Source: Saliniramus fredricksonii
GTDB lineage: Bacteria; Pseudomonadota; Alphaproteobacteria; Rhizobiales; Beijerinckiaceae
Assembly: GCF_900094735.1 (NCBI RefSeq)
Contig: NZ_FMBM01000002.1
Location: 496,001-560,000, forward strand
Direction of reading: 5' to 3'
DNA length: 64,000 bases
Of the stretch, positions 1-10,281 are shown piece after piece. Under the pieces are notes generated by a model, which saw only the letters and a list, made by a program, of their open reading frames with translations, had not been told where the DNA came from and ran no database searches. Numbering within the stretch: the first letter of the stretch is position 1; every line of letters starts with the position of its first letter. Made by a program: the position numbers and the translations under genes.

Positions 1-416
1 TGCTCGGTGCCGGCGACCGGGTGGCCGGGGATGAAATGCGCATGCGCCGGCAGATGCGGCTCCATGCTTGCCACCACCGCGCCCTTGACCGAGCCGACAT
101 CGGTGACGATCACGCCCTCGCGCAGGCTGGCCGCCATCTGTTTCGCAACCGGCCCGCAGGCGCCGACGGGCACGCAGAGGATGACGAGATCGCAGCCCTT
201 CACGCCCTCGGCCACATCGCTGAAGATCGCATCGGCGAGGCCGAGCGCATCGACCCGCGCGGCCACTTCCGTGTCACGGTCGATCGCCACGATGCTGCCG
301 GCGAGGTTCTTCTGGCGCACGGCATGGGCGATCGAGGAGCCGATCAGGCCGATCCCGATGATCGCCACGCGCTCGAAGAGCGGTGTTTCGAGCGGGTCGC
401 CGAGACGTTCAGGCAT
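1..416 (-). CDS. tyrC: Prephenate/arogenate (cyclohexadienyl) dehydrogenase, N-terminal part
   Basis: NAD(P)-dependent oxidative decarboxylation step toward tyrosine in the cytoplasm. Only the first 138 residues lie in the window; the gene runs off the left edge. The N-terminus shows a Rossmann nucleotide-binding loop ([12 protein letters not shown], about residues 17-28), then VILCVPVGA and DVGSVKGAV, and it breaks off in GHPVAGTE, all typical of the TyrA/TyrC dehydrogenase family. The start codon lies inside the end of hisC with an 8-base overlap, so the two genes are very probably co-transcribed and translationally coupled (hisC first). This hisC-tyrC pairing is common in Rhizobiales. Whether prephenate or arogenate is preferred cannot be read from the fragment. 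Confidence 0.9.
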   Translation of the reverse strand, partial: MPERLGDPLETPLFERVAIIGIGLIGSSIAHAVRQKNLAGSIVAIDRDTEVAARVDALGLADAIFSDVAEGVKGCDLVILCVPVGACGPVAKQMAASLREGVIVTDVGSVKGAVVASMEPHLPAHAHFIPGHPVAGTE

Positions 417-1530
417 GGACAGGCGCCTCCGCGTGCATGAATTCCGTCAGCGCGTTGATCACCAGCCGATTGGCTTCCTCCGTGCCGATCGACAGCCGCA
501 GCGCATGCGGCAGGCCGTAACCTTCCATGCGGCGCAGGATCAGCCCGCGCGCGGTGAGATATTCATCGGCCTCGCGCGCGGTGCGCCCCGGCATGTCGGG
601 GAAATGCACCAGCAGGAAATTCGCCACGCTCGGCGTCACGGTGAGGCCGAGCCGGGCGAGGTCGCGGGTGAGGATCTCCAGCCAGGTGTCGTTATGCGAC
701 ACGGCCTGCGCGACATGCCCGTCATCGGCAATGGCCGCAGCGCCGGCGGCGAGAGCGGCGGCGTTGACGTTGAAGGGCGGGCGGATGCGGTTGACGATAT
801 CGACGACATGCTCCGGCGCCACCATCCAGCCCAGACGCAGGGCGGCGAGCCCGTGGATCTTGGAGAAGGTGCGCGTCATCACCACGTTCTCGCTGGTCAT
901 GACCAGTTCGAGCCCGGCAGCGTAATCGTTGCGACGCACATATTCCGCATAAGCCGCGTCGAGCACGAGCAGGACCTGCGGCGGCAGGCCCGCATGCAGG
1001 CGCTTGATCTCGTCGAAGGGCAGATAGGTACCCGTCGGATTGTTGGGATTGGCCAGGTAGACGATCTTGGTGCGCGGTGTCACCGCCGCCAGAATGGCAT
1101 CGACATCGGCGGTGAAATCCTGTTCCGGCGCGATCACCGGCACGCCGCCCGCCGCCAGGATGGCGATACGGTAGACGAGGAAGCCGTGGGTGCAATAGAT
1201 GCCCTCGTCGCCCGGATTCATGTAGGCATTGGTGACCATGGCCAGCAATTCGTCCGAGCCGTTGCCGCAGACGATGCGGGCGGGATCGAGGCCGAATTTG
1301 TGGGCGATGGCGTCGCGCAGGGCATTGGCGCCGCCATCGGGATAAAGCGCAAGCTTGCCCATCACCGCCTCCGCCGCCGCGAGCGCCTTCGGCGAAGGGC
1401 CGAGCGGGGTCTCGTTCGAGGAGAGCTTGTGCACGGTCACGCCGGGAGGCGCCTTGCTCTTGCCGGGCGCATAGGCCTCGATCGACATCAATCCCTGGCG
1501 TGGTAACGGACGTGCGGTCATCGTCTTCAT
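409..1530 (-). CDS. hisC: Histidinol-phosphate aminotransferase
   Basis: PLP-dependent fold-type I aminotransferase of 373 residues, acting on histidinol phosphate in histidine synthesis. The NPNNPTGT loop is at 161-168, and the Schiff-base lysine is expected at K224 in [17 protein letters not shown]. The early [12 protein letters not shown] segment is the usual substrate-side motif. The gene comes just before tyrC and overlaps it. From that context it may also serve as the aromatic aminotransferase for tyrosine/phenylalanine synthesis, which is known for HisC-like enzymes but is inference here. The chosen start is the first ATG; a second ATG three codons later is also possible. The upstream spacer separates it from divergent prfA. 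Confidence 0.92.
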   Translation of the reverse strand: MKTMTARPLPRQGLMSIEAYAPGKSKAPPGVTVHKLSSNETPLGPSPKALAAAEAVMGKLALYPDGGANALRDAIAHKFGLDPARIVCGNGSDELLAMVTNAYMNPGDEGIYCTHGFLVYRIAILAAGGVPVIAPEQDFTADVDAILAAVTPRTKIVYLANPNNPTGTYLPFDEIKRLHAGLPPQVLLVLDAAYAEYVRRNDYAAGLELVMTSENVVMTRTFSKIHGLAALRLGWMVAPEHVVDIVNRIRPPFNVNAAALAAGAAAIADDGHVAQAVSHNDTWLEILTRDLARLGLTVTPSVANFLLVHFPDMPGRTAREADEYLTARGLILRRMEGYGLPHALRLSIGTEEANRLVINALTEFMHAEAPVHA

Positions 1531-1717
1531 CTTTCGGCTTCAAGGCGCGATACGCCGTGATGGGCGCGCGTCTTCCTAGCGCAGCTTGCCGCGGATTTCA
1601 CGCATAAAGCTGACGAAAACCCGGGCAAATCGTCCCGGTGGTGCGGGTATCATGCCACGACGCGGCTTGCTTCGTGTCCCGGCTTGGGTCATGACGGGCG
1701 CGAGCGGTACGAGAACC

Positions 1718-2815
1718 ATGACGAGCGCAATTCCCGACGACCATCTGCCACGCGAACGCCTCGACGCCGTCGTCGACAGGCATGCCGTGCTCACCGCGAC
1801 TCTGGCCTCCGGCCCGGATGCCGAGACCTTCGTCAGGCTTTCACGAGAACTCGCCGAGCTCGAACCGGTGGTGGAGGCGGTCAGGGCCTACCGCGCCATC
1901 CGCGAGGAGCTCGACGGCGTCGAGGCGCTGCTCGATGACCCGCAGACCGATCGCGAGATGCGGGCCCTGGCCGAGGAGGAGCGCGGCGCGGCACGCGCGC
2001 GGCTCGCCGAGGCCGTGCAGAATCTGCGGCTGCTGCTGCTGCCGCGCGATGCCGCCGACGAGAAAAGCGCCATTCTCGAAATCCGCGCCGGTACCGGCGG
2101 CGATGAAGCTTCGCTGTTCGCCGGCGATCTCTACCGCATGTATGCGCGCTATGCGGAATTGCGGGGGTGGCGGATCTCCGTGATCGCGGCGAGCGAGGGC
2201 ACGGTCGGCGGCTACAAGGAAATCATCGCCCAGATTTCCGGGCGCGGCGTCTTCGCGCGGCTGAAATTCGAAAGCGGCGTGCATCGGGTGCAGCGCGTTC
2301 CCGATACGGAAGCGGGCGGGCGCATCCACACTTCGGCTGCCACCGTGGCGGTCCTTCCGGAGGCGGAGGAGGTTGATTTCGCGCTGGATGAGCGTGAGTT
2401 GCGGATCGATACGATGCGCGCCGGCGGCGCGGGCGGGCAGCATGTCAACCGAACGGAATCGGCGGTGCGGATCACGCATGAGCCGACCGGAATCAGCGTC
2501 GTTGTCCAGGCCGAGCGTTCCCAGCACAAGAACAAGGCCCGCGCCATGGAGATCCTGCGCGCGCGCCTGTTCGACCGTGAGCGCAGCGCGCGCGAATCCG
2601 AGCGGGCGGCGGATCGGCGCTCCCAGGTCGGCTCCGGCGATCGTTCGGAGCGCATCCGCACCTACAATTTCCCGCAGGGGCGCGTCACCGATCACCGCAT
2701 CGGCCTCACGCTCTACAAGCTGCCCGAAATCCTCTCCGGTGAGGCGCTCGGCGAAATCCTCGACGCGCTGATCGCCGAGCATCAGGCTGCGCTTCTGGCC
2801 GAGGCCGGGCTATGA
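1718..2815 (+). CDS. prfA: Peptide chain release factor 1
   Basis: Class I release factor of 365 residues that recognises UAA/UAG and triggers peptide release. The universal GGQ motif is at about 239-241 ([15 protein letters not shown]), and the codon-recognition region reads [17 protein letters not shown], with the tripeptide at 195-197 being P-D-T rather than the P-A-T of E. coli RF1. The reading frame is open further upstream (to 1586), but the ATG at 1718 gives the family's usual length (about 360); an ATG at 1691 is the alternative. The stop codon overlaps the start of prmC, whose product methylates the GGQ glutamine, so the pair forms the classic prfA-prmC unit. Confidence 0.93.
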   Translation: MTSAIPDDHLPRERLDAVVDRHAVLTATLASGPDAETFVRLSRELAELEPVVEAVRAYRAIREELDGVEALLDDPQTDREMRALAEEERGAARARLAEAVQNLRLLLLPRDAADEKSAILEIRAGTGGDEASLFAGDLYRMYARYAELRGWRISVIAASEGTVGGYKEIIAQISGRGVFARLKFESGVHRVQRVPDTEAGGRIHTSAATVAVLPEAEEVDFALDERELRIDTMRAGGAGGQHVNRTESAVRITHEPTGISVVVQAERSQHKNKARAMEILRARLFDRERSARESERAADRRSQVGSGDRSERIRTYNFPQGRVTDHRIGLTLYKLPEILSGEALGEILDALIAEHQAALLAEAGL

Positions 2816-3702
2816 TGGCCATCGCACCGGGGACCGGGATGGCGCAGGCGCTGCGCGCGGCCCGGGCGGCGCTTTCGGTCCCCGGTATCGAGGATCCGGC
2901 GCTCGATGCGCGCATCCTGCTCATGGAAGCCACCGGCTGCGATGCCACGGCCCTCGCCCGCGATCCGCAGGCGCCGATCGATGCCGTTGCGGCGGCGCGA
3001 CTCGGGGCCTGGATCGCGCGGCGGGCGGCGGGGGAGCCGGTCTGGCGCATTCTGGGATATCGCGAATTCCGGGGGCTGCGCTTCGCCCTCACCCCCGACA
3101 CGCTGGAGCCGCGTCCCGATACGGAAGCGCTCGTCGAACTTGCCCTGCGCCAGGCGACCCCGGACGCGCGAAAGAAGCGTTTTCTCGATCTCGGCACCGG
3201 TAGCGGCTGCATCCTGCTCGCGCTCCTGTCCGAAAGCCCGGACGCCTTCGGTGTCGGCAGTGACTGCGCGCATGCGGCGCTCGTGACGGCCCGCGCCAAT
3301 GCCCGCGCCCTCGGTCTGGCTGATCGCGCCGCCTTCATCCAGGCCGATTGGGCGGCGCCCTTCGCGCTGGCGACGCCGGACGGGGGAGGGGGTTTTGACC
3401 TGATCGTGTCCAACCCGCCCTACATTCCCTCCGCCGAGATTGCCGGGCTCGCCAGGGAGGTGTCGGGCTTCGATCCGCACAAGGCTCTGGATGGCGGGGA
3501 TGACGGGCTCGGGCCTTACCCGTCGATATGTCGCGCCGCGATGCAGATCCTGCGCCCGGGCGCTGCCCTCGTTCTCGAACATGGTCATGATCAGGAGAGG
3601 GCTGTGCGCGGGATCGCCGAATCAGTCGGACTGGTCTTTGCGGGGAGCGAAAGGGATCTCGGCGGTGTGCTCCGTGCCCAGGCTTTCACCCGTCCCGTCT
3701 GA
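2812..3702 (+). CDS. prmC: Release factor glutamine N5-methyltransferase
   Basis: SAM-dependent methyltransferase of 296 residues that modifies the glutamine of the GGQ motif in RF1/RF2. The SAM-binding region reads [16 protein letters not shown], and the catalytic NPPY tetrapeptide sits at 201-204 ([12 protein letters not shown]). The N-terminal helical domain used for release-factor recognition is present. The start ATG overlaps the prfA stop (ATGA); a second ATG follows immediately at 2815, so the first residue is uncertain by one codon. Translational coupling to prfA fits its function. Confidence 0.93.
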   Translation: MMAIAPGTGMAQALRAARAALSVPGIEDPALDARILLMEATGCDATALARDPQAPIDAVAAARLGAWIARRAAGEPVWRILGYREFRGLRFALTPDTLEPRPDTEALVELALRQATPDARKKRFLDLGTGSGCILLALLSESPDAFGVGSDCAHAALVTARANARALGLADRAAFIQADWAAPFALATPDGGGGFDLIVSNPPYIPSAEIAGLAREVSGFDPHKALDGGDDGLGPYPSICRAAMQILRPGAALVLEHGHDQERAVRGIAESVGLVFAGSERDLGGVLRAQAFTRPV

Positions 3703-4157
3703 ACCATAAATTGGTCGACACAATCAAAAGTTTACGAAATAGTGGGAAAATCATGCAAATAATGCTTGGCGTATGCGGGTCGAGCGGTTAGTTTGCAAGG
3801 CGAAACGTGATGAGCCCGGCACTGGATGGCCGATGCATCGGGCCCCGTGGGGCAGGGCTCGCGTTTTCTCGCCGCAGCAAGGTGGCTCACCCGGCGGCAC
3901 AAGGAACCCGACATACCAGATGGTCGTCCGGAGCCTATCCCGGTCGAAGCCGCCGGATGACGGATGTTCGCTCGGACGATGGTGGGAATCCCGTCCGGCG
4001 TTTTTCTCTCGCACGTGATGTTGCACTGGCACGGTTCGATGGATTTGCACGAAACAGTGAACTTTCACGCGAATACGGGCGTGCACGGCATACCGGATCC
4101 GGCATGCCGGCGTCGCGAGAGTGTGGCATCGCAAGAGATGAAGGTCGAAGTGAATCG
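3703..4157. other. 455-bp gene-free interval upstream of the DUF4167 gene
   Basis: No convincing gene. The DUF4167 reading frame stays open through most of it, but the extra N-terminus looks non-conserved. A perfect 12-bp palindrome (CCGATGCATCGG) lies at 3831-3842. The first 80 bases after prmC are AT-rich for this genome and could hold a promoter, but I cannot define -35/-10 boxes with confidence. No intrinsic terminator is visible after prmC. Confidence 0.4.
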
Positions 4158-5108
4158 ATGAGACCAGGACAGAACAGACGCATGCGCGGACGCAGCCGTA
4201 GCAAGGGCCCCAATCCGCTGACACGCAGCTACGAGTCGAACGGACCGGATGTGAAGGTGCGCGGCACCGCCCAGCACATCGCCGACAAATACGGCCAGCT
4301 CGCGCGTGATGCGCAGGCCAGCGGGGACCCGGTCGCGGCGGAAAATTATTTCCAGCATGCCGAGCACTATCTGCGCATCATCGCCGGGGCACAGGAGAAC
4401 CTGCGTCAGCAATACGGCAACGGTCGCTCCGACGACGATGATGACGATGATGACGATTCGAACGGCTACACGCATGGTTACGCCCAGCCCGACCGCAGCA
4501 GTCAGCCTCAGCGGGTTCAGCCGGAAGAGGTCGATCCCGGTCAGCAGCCGCAGCCGCCGAGCTTCGATCCGCGCGCTGAACGCCAGCCTGATCGCGGTTT
4601 CCAGCCGCGCGGGCGCGGGGATCGCCGCGAGCGCTTCGGTCGCAACCAGCAGGACAACCGTGGTAGCGACGACAGAGAGGCGGATTCGCGTGATGAGGCC
4701 GGGCAGGCCCGCGCCGTGCAGGATGCTCCGGTTGCCGGCGAGGATGCGGGCGAACGGCCCGTCCGCGGTCGCCGTCGTCCCGCCCCGCGGCGTTCCGACG
4801 AAGTCGAGCAGCCCGCTCTGCCCGATTTTCTGATGAAACCCGTGAGTCGCCCTCCGGAACCGGAAGCGGATGCCGTCCATGACAACGATGCCGGCGACGA
4901 AAAGCCCAAGCGACGTCGCGCCGCGACGACGACCCGGCGCACCACCCGCAAGGCTGCGACGGAGGGCGGCGAGTCCGGCGAGGAGGCACCGGTGAAAAAG
5001 CCCGCAGCCGCAGCACGGAAATCGCCGCGCAAGGCTGCTTCGGCTGATGCGGGTGCAAATGACGGCGGTTCCGGCGATGGCGCCTCCGACAAGACCGCAG
5101 CGGAATAA
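4158..5108 (+). CDS. DUF4167 domain protein with disordered basic/acidic tail
   Basis: The N-terminal about 85 residues (from MRPGQNRRMRGRSRSKGPN through GTAQHIADKYGQLARDA and AENYFQHAEHYLRIIA) match the alphaproteobacterial DUF4167 domain, whose function is not established. The rest of the 316 residues is low-complexity: a run of nine aspartates encoded by GAC/GAT repeats near 4430-4460, an RG/RE/RD-rich middle, and a lysine/alanine-rich end (KKPAAAARKSPRKAAS) resembling histone H1-like tails. The start was set at the ATG before MRPGQN because the conserved domain begins there and a purine-rich stretch (GAAGG) precedes it. It follows prfA-prmC, a recurrent arrangement in this order. A nucleic-acid-associated role is inference from composition only. 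Confidence 0.85.
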   Translation: MRPGQNRRMRGRSRSKGPNPLTRSYESNGPDVKVRGTAQHIADKYGQLARDAQASGDPVAAENYFQHAEHYLRIIAGAQENLRQQYGNGRSDDDDDDDDDSNGYTHGYAQPDRSSQPQRVQPEEVDPGQQPQPPSFDPRAERQPDRGFQPRGRGDRRERFGRNQQDNRGSDDREADSRDEAGQARAVQDAPVAGEDAGERPVRGRRRPAPRRSDEVEQPALPDFLMKPVSRPPEPEADAVHDNDAGDEKPKRRRAATTTRRTTRKAATEGGESGEEAPVKKPAAAARKSPRKAASADAGANDGGSGDGASDKTAAE

Positions 5109-5272
5109 GGCGTCCGCGCAGTCGCCCCCGGCGGATCCGTCCCGTGCGGGCTGATTGGACGCTGCGCGCTCTGTTCGCACGGGCGCGTAGCCGGAACATG
5201 GCCGATGCCCTGTGCGACGCTTCCCGCCGTCAGGTGCTTTCGTTCGCCATCCGCGTCAGCTAAGCTTTCCCC

Positions 5273-5827
5273 ATGAAACGCCTGATCCTGCTCCGCCACG
5301 CCAAATCCGACTGGCCCGCCGGTCTCGACGATCTCGATCGCCCGCTCAATCCGCGCGGGCGCGAGGCAGCGCCGCGTATGGGACGTTATCTGGCCGATGA
5401 GGGGCTGCTGCCGGACCTCGCCATCGTCTCGCCGGCCAGCCGCACCCGCGAGACTTTCGATCTCGTGGTGCAGGCGCTTCGCGAACAAGCCGGTGAAGAG
5501 CCGCCGATACGGGTGGACCGGCGGATCTATGAGGCGCCGCCCGAACTGCTGTTGCAGGCCGTACGCGAGACCGACGATGCGGTGCGCACGCTTCTGATGG
5601 TCGGCCACAATCCCGGTACGCAGGAACTCGCCCGGCTGCTCACCGGCTTCGGCGACCGTTATGCCTTTTCGCGCCTGACCCAGAAATATCCCACCGCCGG
5701 CCTCACCGTGCTCGATTTCGACATCGAGAGCTGGCGCGACGTATCGCAGCGTGAGGCGCGGCTCGACCGTTTCGTCACGCCCAAAGGCCTTGACGCAGGC
5801 CTCGATACCGGCATGGGAGACGGCTGA
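5273..5827 (+). CDS. sixA: SixA-type phosphohistidine phosphatase (histidine phosphatase family)
   Basis: A 184-residue histidine-phosphatase-superfamily protein. The catalytic RHG-type motif appears as LLRHAKSDW with H9 as the expected phospho-acceptor, the second histidine lies in MVGHNPGT, and PASRTRETFDL matches the family. SixA proteins remove phosphate from histidine-containing phosphotransfer domains or from PTS components. Which partner applies here cannot be told from the window, which contains no hybrid kinase or PTS gene. It stands alone between the DUF4167 gene and a convergent DUF2842 gene. Confidence 0.82.
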   Translation: MKRLILLRHAKSDWPAGLDDLDRPLNPRGREAAPRMGRYLADEGLLPDLAIVSPASRTRETFDLVVQALREQAGEEPPIRVDRRIYEAPPELLLQAVRETDDAVRTLLMVGHNPGTQELARLLTGFGDRYAFSRLTQKYPTAGLTVLDFDIESWRDVSQREARLDRFVTPKGLDAGLDTGMGDG

Positions 5828-5839
5828 GGCCGGTTTCGG

Positions 5840-6055
5840 TCAGATATTGTCCGGATCGGGACGCTGCATCCAGCGGATTACCGGCATGATCGGGATGATC
5901 CAGGCCAGGCCCAACGCGGCGTAGGAGATCACCTGGATGACCTGCGGCGCAGCCATGATGCGGCTTTCCGCGATCGCCATGGCCACGGGGCCATAGAGCA
6001 TGACGAAGGTGATGATGGCGATCGTGCCGATGAATTTGCGGGTACGTTGCGTCAT
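5840..6055 (-). CDS. DUF2842 small membrane protein
   Basis: A 71-residue protein with two predicted membrane helices (about residues 9-28, IGTIAIITFVMLYGPVAMAI, and about 40-62, VISYAALGLAWIIPIMPVIRW) joined by a short loop, ending in a polar tail RPDPDNI. Length and pattern match the DUF2842 family of alphaproteobacteria. Function is unknown. It sits head-to-head with heme A synthase across about 150 bp, a neighbourhood often seen for this family, so a link to terminal-oxidase assembly is possible but unproven. Confidence 0.72.
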   Translation of the reverse strand: MTQRTRKFIGTIAIITFVMLYGPVAMAIAESRIMAAPQVIQVISYAALGLAWIIPIMPVIRWMQRPDPDNI

Positions 6056-6202
6056 GAATGATCTGTCCGGCCTGTTCGGATCGAACCGCGAGCGGGTGCG
6101 GCGAAGCTGTGCCTAGCAGCTTCGCGATGAAAACTCTATGTGTACCGGGTGATCAGCTTATCAAGGGCGCCGGCGCCGGCGAACCGGGTTTGGAGAGGGC
6201 AG

Positions 6203-7369
6203 ATGGCGGCAGGAGATTCAGCAGGCGAAAACATGCGTGACCGGGGGTTCTTCCCGGGACCGGCATTCGTCCAGGGGCCGGCATTCTTGCCGGACAGGGC
6301 CGTGCGCGCCTGGATCTGGACGCTGGTGGGTTTCGTTCTCGCCATGGTGACCGTCGGTGGCGCCACCCGGCTCACCGGATCGGGCCTGTCCATCACCGAA
6401 TGGGCGCCCGTGACCGGCGCGATCCCGCCCTTGTCGGAAGCCGCATGGCTGGCCGAATTCGAGCGTTATCGCCAGATCGACCAGTATCGCCTGCTCAATC
6501 AGGGCATGTCGCTGGCGGAGTTCCAGGTGATCTATTGGTGGGAATGGGGGCATCGCCAGCTCGGGCGCGCACTTGGCTTCGTCTTCTTCCTGCCGCTGAT
6601 CTGGTTCTGGCTCAGGAGCCGCATCACCACCGGCTTCGCGCTGACGCTGATCGCGATCGGCGCGCTCGGCGGCATGCAGGCCTTCGTCGGCTGGATCATG
6701 GTCGCTTCCGGGCTGGAAGAGGGGATGATCGCAGTGGCGCCGATCAAGCTGATGACGCATCTGATGCTGGCCAGCATCATCCTCGTCGCGCTGACCTGGA
6801 TCGCGACCGGCCTGCGCTCCGGCAGGGTCGAGCCGACGCCGCGCGCGGTCGCGCTCGGCGCTTACGGGCTTGTGGGCGTGATTCTATTCCAGACGGCACT
6901 CGGCGCTCTGGTCGCCGGATCGCGGGCTGGCTGGACCTACAATACCTGGCCGCTGATGGACGGCGTCTTCATTCCGTCGATGGCGGTGCTTTTCCCGCTC
7001 TCGCCCTGGTACGCCAACATTTTCGATACTGTCGCGACGATCCAGTTCAACCACCGCATGGTGGCCTATCTGCTCGTCGGCTACGCGCTCTGGCACGCCT
7101 GGCGCGTGGGGCGGCTGGCACCGGGGACGGTGCATCTGCGCCATGCCCGGATCATGGCCGGGCTGGTTCTGGCGCAGGTGGTGCTCGGGATCGTCACGCT
7201 GCTGCTCGCGGTGCCGCTCTGGGCAGGGCTGGCGCATCAGGTGTTTGCGATGCTGCTTCTGGCCATGGCGGTCGTGCATGCCCGCATCGCCCGCGATGCC
7301 GCACCGGCGCGGCGCCGCGTCGATACCGGTCAGCCGCTGCCCGTGGGCGGGGCTCAGATCTCGCCGTGA
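6203..7369 (+). CDS. ctaA: Heme A synthase (COX15/CtaA family)
   Basis: Integral membrane monooxygenase converting heme O to heme A for aa3-type cytochrome oxidases. It shows the family's paired heme-binding segments: [30 protein letters not shown] and [10 protein letters not shown] in the first half, then [13 protein letters not shown] and [12 protein letters not shown] in the second, spread over about eight helices. The start was placed at the ATG at 6203 because a strong GGAGAGG site precedes it, giving 388 residues; an upstream in-frame start at 6140 lacks such a site. The N-terminal leader contains a short repeated PGPAF/QGPAF segment before the first helix. Its 3' end overlaps convergent mobA by 16 bp. 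Confidence 0.92.
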   Translation: MAAGDSAGENMRDRGFFPGPAFVQGPAFLPDRAVRAWIWTLVGFVLAMVTVGGATRLTGSGLSITEWAPVTGAIPPLSEAAWLAEFERYRQIDQYRLLNQGMSLAEFQVIYWWEWGHRQLGRALGFVFFLPLIWFWLRSRITTGFALTLIAIGALGGMQAFVGWIMVASGLEEGMIAVAPIKLMTHLMLASIILVALTWIATGLRSGRVEPTPRAVALGAYGLVGVILFQTALGALVAGSRAGWTYNTWPLMDGVFIPSMAVLFPLSPWYANIFDTVATIQFNHRMVAYLLVGYALWHAWRVGRLAPGTVHLRHARIMAGLVLAQVVLGIVTLLLAVPLWAGLAHQVFAMLLLAMAVVHARIARDAAPARRRVDTGQPLPVGGAQISP

Positions 7370-7989
7370 CGGGCGATCAGCGCCTCGGCCTCGTCGATAT
7401 CCTCGGGGCTGTTGGCGTTGAAGAACGGATCCACCGGCGTGACCGGCCAGGCCGCATGGGCGACGCCGTGGCGCGCCGTCCAGCGGTCGATCTTGCGCAT
7501 ATCCTCCACGACGAGCGCATGGCGCAGATCGGCGCGCAGAGCCACGCTCCACAAGCCATTCACGGGATGCGTACGCCCATCGCTCTCGGCACAGGCAAGC
7601 GGCACCCCGGCTGCTTCGCGCGCCGCATGCAGCCGTGAAACGTAATCGCGCGGCAGGAATGGCGTATCGGCGGCGACCGAAGCCACGTACGCGATTTCGG
7701 GGTGCTGCGCTGCCACATGATCGAGCGCGGCGAGGATGCCGGCCAGCGGGCCGGCGAAATCGGGGATATCGTCGGCCACGACCGGGAGCCCGGTGAAGCC
7801 GAAGCGCTGTGGATCGCCATTGGCGTTGAGGATCAGCGCGCCGCATTGCGGCCTCATCCGCTCGATCACGCGGGCGAGGATGCTGCGCCCGCCGATCTCG
7901 CGCAAAGGCTTGTCCCCGCCACCCATGCGCCGCGCGAGGCCGCCTGCGAGCAGGACGCCGATGGTTTGCGGATGCGCGTTCGCGCTCAT
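7354..7989 (-). CDS. mobA: Molybdenum cofactor guanylyltransferase
   Basis: Attaches GMP to molybdopterin to make the bis-MGD cofactor of DMSO-reductase-family enzymes. A 211-residue nucleotidyltransferase with the signature [19 protein letters not shown] near residues 11-29, [20 protein letters not shown] in the middle and [11 protein letters not shown] after it. The ATG at 7989 was chosen because CCGGAGAC precedes it; upstream codons in the same frame look non-conserved. It overlaps ctaA convergently. MsrP in this window uses plain molybdopterin, so MobA's clients must be encoded elsewhere. Confidence 0.88.
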   Translation of the reverse strand: MSANAHPQTIGVLLAGGLARRMGGGDKPLREIGGRSILARVIERMRPQCGALILNANGDPQRFGFTGLPVVADDIPDFAGPLAGILAALDHVAAQHPEIAYVASVAADTPFLPRDYVSRLHAAREAAGVPLACAESDGRTHPVNGLWSVALRADLRHALVVEDMRKIDRWTARHGVAHAAWPVTPVDPFFNANSPEDIDEAEALIARHGEI

Positions 7990-8065
7990 GATGTCTCCGG
8001 TTGCCTGTTGCCGCCCGGGAGCAGGATAGGCGCGGTGTCGGGCCTTGACGAGGGGGTTACGCGAT

Positions 8066-9175
8066 TCAGCCGACGGCGGGGGCATTCTCCCGCATCAGCG
8101 GATTGCCTTCGGGCGTGTCGTTGAGGTGGCAGGCCGAGAGCCGGCCCTTGCCCACATCCTTGAGGGCGGGGCGCTCCTGACGGCAGCGGTCGAAGGCGAA
8201 GGGGCAGCGGGGATGGAAATGACAGCCGGGCGGTGGCGTCAGTGGCGAGGGAATTTCTCCCTTGAGCGCGGTGAAGTGTTTCTTCTTCGCATCGAGGCGG
8301 GGAACCTCGTCGAGCAAGGCGCGCGTATAGGGATGGTTGGGGCGTTCGAAGATCGCATCGGTCCCCGCGAGCTCGACGATGCGCCCGAGATACATCACCG
8401 CCACGCGGTCGGAAATGTGCTCGACCACGCCGAGATCATGGCTGACGAAGACATAGGTCAGGTCGAGCTCGCGCCGCAGATCCATGAACAGGTTCAGCAC
8501 CTGCGCCTGGATCGAGACGTCGAGGGCGGCGGTGGATTCGTCGCAGACCAGCACTTTCGGGTTGACCGCGAGTGCCCGCGCAATACCGATACGCGCCCTC
8601 TGGCCGCCGGAAAACTGGTGCGGATAGCGCATGCGGGTCGCCGGATCGAGCCCGACCTTGCGCATCACCTCCGAGACATAGCCGTCGATCTCGTTGCGGC
8701 GGATGATGCCGTGCACGACCGGCGCCTCGCCGATGATGTCCACCACGCGCATGCGCGGATTGAGCGATGCCATCGGATCCTGAAAGATCATCTGGATGGC
8801 GAGATCCGTGGCACGGCGCTCGGTCCCGACCATCTTGCTGACTTCCTTGCCGTGATATTTCACGGTGCCTGCACTCGCCTCGAGAATGCCGGCGATGACC
8901 CGGCCGAGGGTGGATTTGCCGCAGCCCGATTCGCCCACGAGCCCGACGACCTCGCCTTTGGCGACGCTCAGATTCACGTCATCGACGGCGCGGACCACCT
9001 GATCCTCGAGGCCGGCCCCGAACAGATTGGCGATCTTCTCCGCCATGTCGAGGCTGCGCACGAAGCGTTTGTGGACCTGGCCGAGTTCGAGAATCGGCGC
9101 AGACGCGCCCGGGGCGATCCCGGGGCTGGCGGCGGTCCCGGCCTTGACCGGATTGTTGTCGGCTTGTGTAGTCAT
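8066..9175 (-). CDS. dppF: Peptide ABC transporter ATP-binding protein (DppF/OppF type)
   Basis: Second ATPase of a five-gene peptide-type importer. Walker A is GESGCGKST (about 81-89), the signature is [15 protein letters not shown], and Walker B is [12 protein letters not shown]. The C-terminal oligopeptide-transporter extension contains [14 protein letters not shown], the cysteine-rich patch that in related proteins can bind an Fe-S cluster. The ATG at 9175 was chosen because GAGGAC precedes it; a TTG at 9202 that would overlap dppD is possible. It is the last gene of dppA-B-C-D-F. Substrate (di/oligopeptides, nickel, or other) cannot be decided from the ATPase. Confidence 0.9.
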   Translation of the reverse strand: MTTQADNNPVKAGTAASPGIAPGASAPILELGQVHKRFVRSLDMAEKIANLFGAGLEDQVVRAVDDVNLSVAKGEVVGLVGESGCGKSTLGRVIAGILEASAGTVKYHGKEVSKMVGTERRATDLAIQMIFQDPMASLNPRMRVVDIIGEAPVVHGIIRRNEIDGYVSEVMRKVGLDPATRMRYPHQFSGGQRARIGIARALAVNPKVLVCDESTAALDVSIQAQVLNLFMDLRRELDLTYVFVSHDLGVVEHISDRVAVMYLGRIVELAGTDAIFERPNHPYTRALLDEVPRLDAKKKHFTALKGEIPSPLTPPPGCHFHPRCPFAFDRCRQERPALKDVGKGRLSACHLNDTPEGNPLMRENAPAVG

Positions 9176-9198
9176 GACGAATGTCCTCGCCGTGTGTC

Positions 9199-10191
9199 TC
9201 AAGCGGCCGCAGGCGTCGGCGACGACAGCGGATGATGGCAGCGCGCGGCGCGTCCGCCCTCATAGGGCGTGGCTTCCGGCATGGTCGTTTGACAGATCTC
9301 GGTGGCATGATCGCAGCGCGGCGCGAAGGGGCAGCCCTGCGGCAGATTGCCCAGTGAGGGCGTCATGCCGCGGATCTGTGCGAGCGGTTCGCCGCGCTTG
9401 TTGCGACTGGGAACGGAGCCGATCAGCCCGGCGGCATAGGGATGAATCGGCGCTTCGAGCACGGAGCCGACCGGCCCCTCCTCGACGATCCGCCCAGCAT
9501 ACATCACCGCAACGCGGTCGGCGAGGCCGGCCACGACGGAAAGGTCATGCGTGATCCAGACGAGCGCCGTTCCGGTCTCGGCGCACAGATCCTGCACCTC
9601 GGAAAGGATCTGCGCCTGGATGGTGACATCGAGCGCCGTGGTCGGCTCGTCGGCGACCAGCACGGTCGGGCGGTTGAGCAGCGCGGTCGCGATGGCCACA
9701 CGCTGGCGCATGCCGCCGGAAAACTGACCCGGATAGGCCTTGAGACGCTCGTCGGCGGAGGGGATGCCGACTTTCTCCAGCGCCCGACGCGCCCGTTCCC
9801 GCGCGGCCTTCTCGGAGATCTTCTCATGGGCACGGATGGCTTCGATCATCTGCGTATCGATGCGCAGCACGGGGTTGAGCGTTGTCATCGGATCCTGAAA
9901 GATCATCGCGACATCCTTGCCGCGCACACGCCGCAACTGCTCTTCCGGCAGGCCGACGAGCTCGCGCCCGTTCACCGTGATGGAGGAGCGCGGACTGATC
10001 TGGCCGGGCGGATCGATCAGGCCGAGCACGGCGAGGCCGGTGACGGATTTGCCCGAGCCGGATTCGCCGACGAGCCCCAGAACCTCGCCGGCGCTCACGG
10101 TAAAGCTGATATCATTGACGGCCGTGACCAGCCCCTCGCGGGTGCGGAACGTGACCGACAGGTCTTTGACATCGAGGACGGCCTTGCTCAT
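9199..10191 (-). CDS. dppD: Peptide ABC transporter ATP-binding protein (DppD/OppD type)
   Basis: First ATPase of the importer, 330 residues from the preferred ATG. Walker A is GESGSGKSV (about 42-50), the signature FSGGMRQRVAIATAL, Walker B VLVADEPTTALD, and the C-terminal extension ends with the CPFAPRCDHA cysteine patch found in OppD/DppD proteins. A GGGA element lies nine bases before the ATG at 10191; an ATG two codons earlier (10197) is too close to it. A 90-bp spacer separates it from dppC, the largest gap among the four downstream genes. Confidence 0.9.
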   Translation of the reverse strand: MSKAVLDVKDLSVTFRTREGLVTAVNDISFTVSAGEVLGLVGESGSGKSVTGLAVLGLIDPPGQISPRSSITVNGRELVGLPEEQLRRVRGKDVAMIFQDPMTTLNPVLRIDTQMIEAIRAHEKISEKAARERARRALEKVGIPSADERLKAYPGQFSGGMRQRVAIATALLNRPTVLVADEPTTALDVTIQAQILSEVQDLCAETGTALVWITHDLSVVAGLADRVAVMYAGRIVEEGPVGSVLEAPIHPYAAGLIGSVPSRNKRGEPLAQIRGMTPSLGNLPQGCPFAPRCDHATEICQTTMPEATPYEGGRAARCHHPLSSPTPAAA

Positions 10192-10281
10192 CGCCATACG
10201 TCCCTTTTCATCTGCAATGCTCCAGCGGGGAGCGGTCATATCTGCGAGCGCGACCGGCGCAGACTGTGCGCCGGCCCTGTG

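Noticed and set aside
1586-1717. Upstream extension of the prfA frame
   Set aside because: The extra 44 residues are not RF1-like and would make the protein longer than the family.
3807-4157. 117-codon N-terminal extension of the DUF4167 frame
   Set aside because: The DUF4167 domain begins at MRPGQN; the upstream residues look random and the start at 4158 has a purine-rich site.
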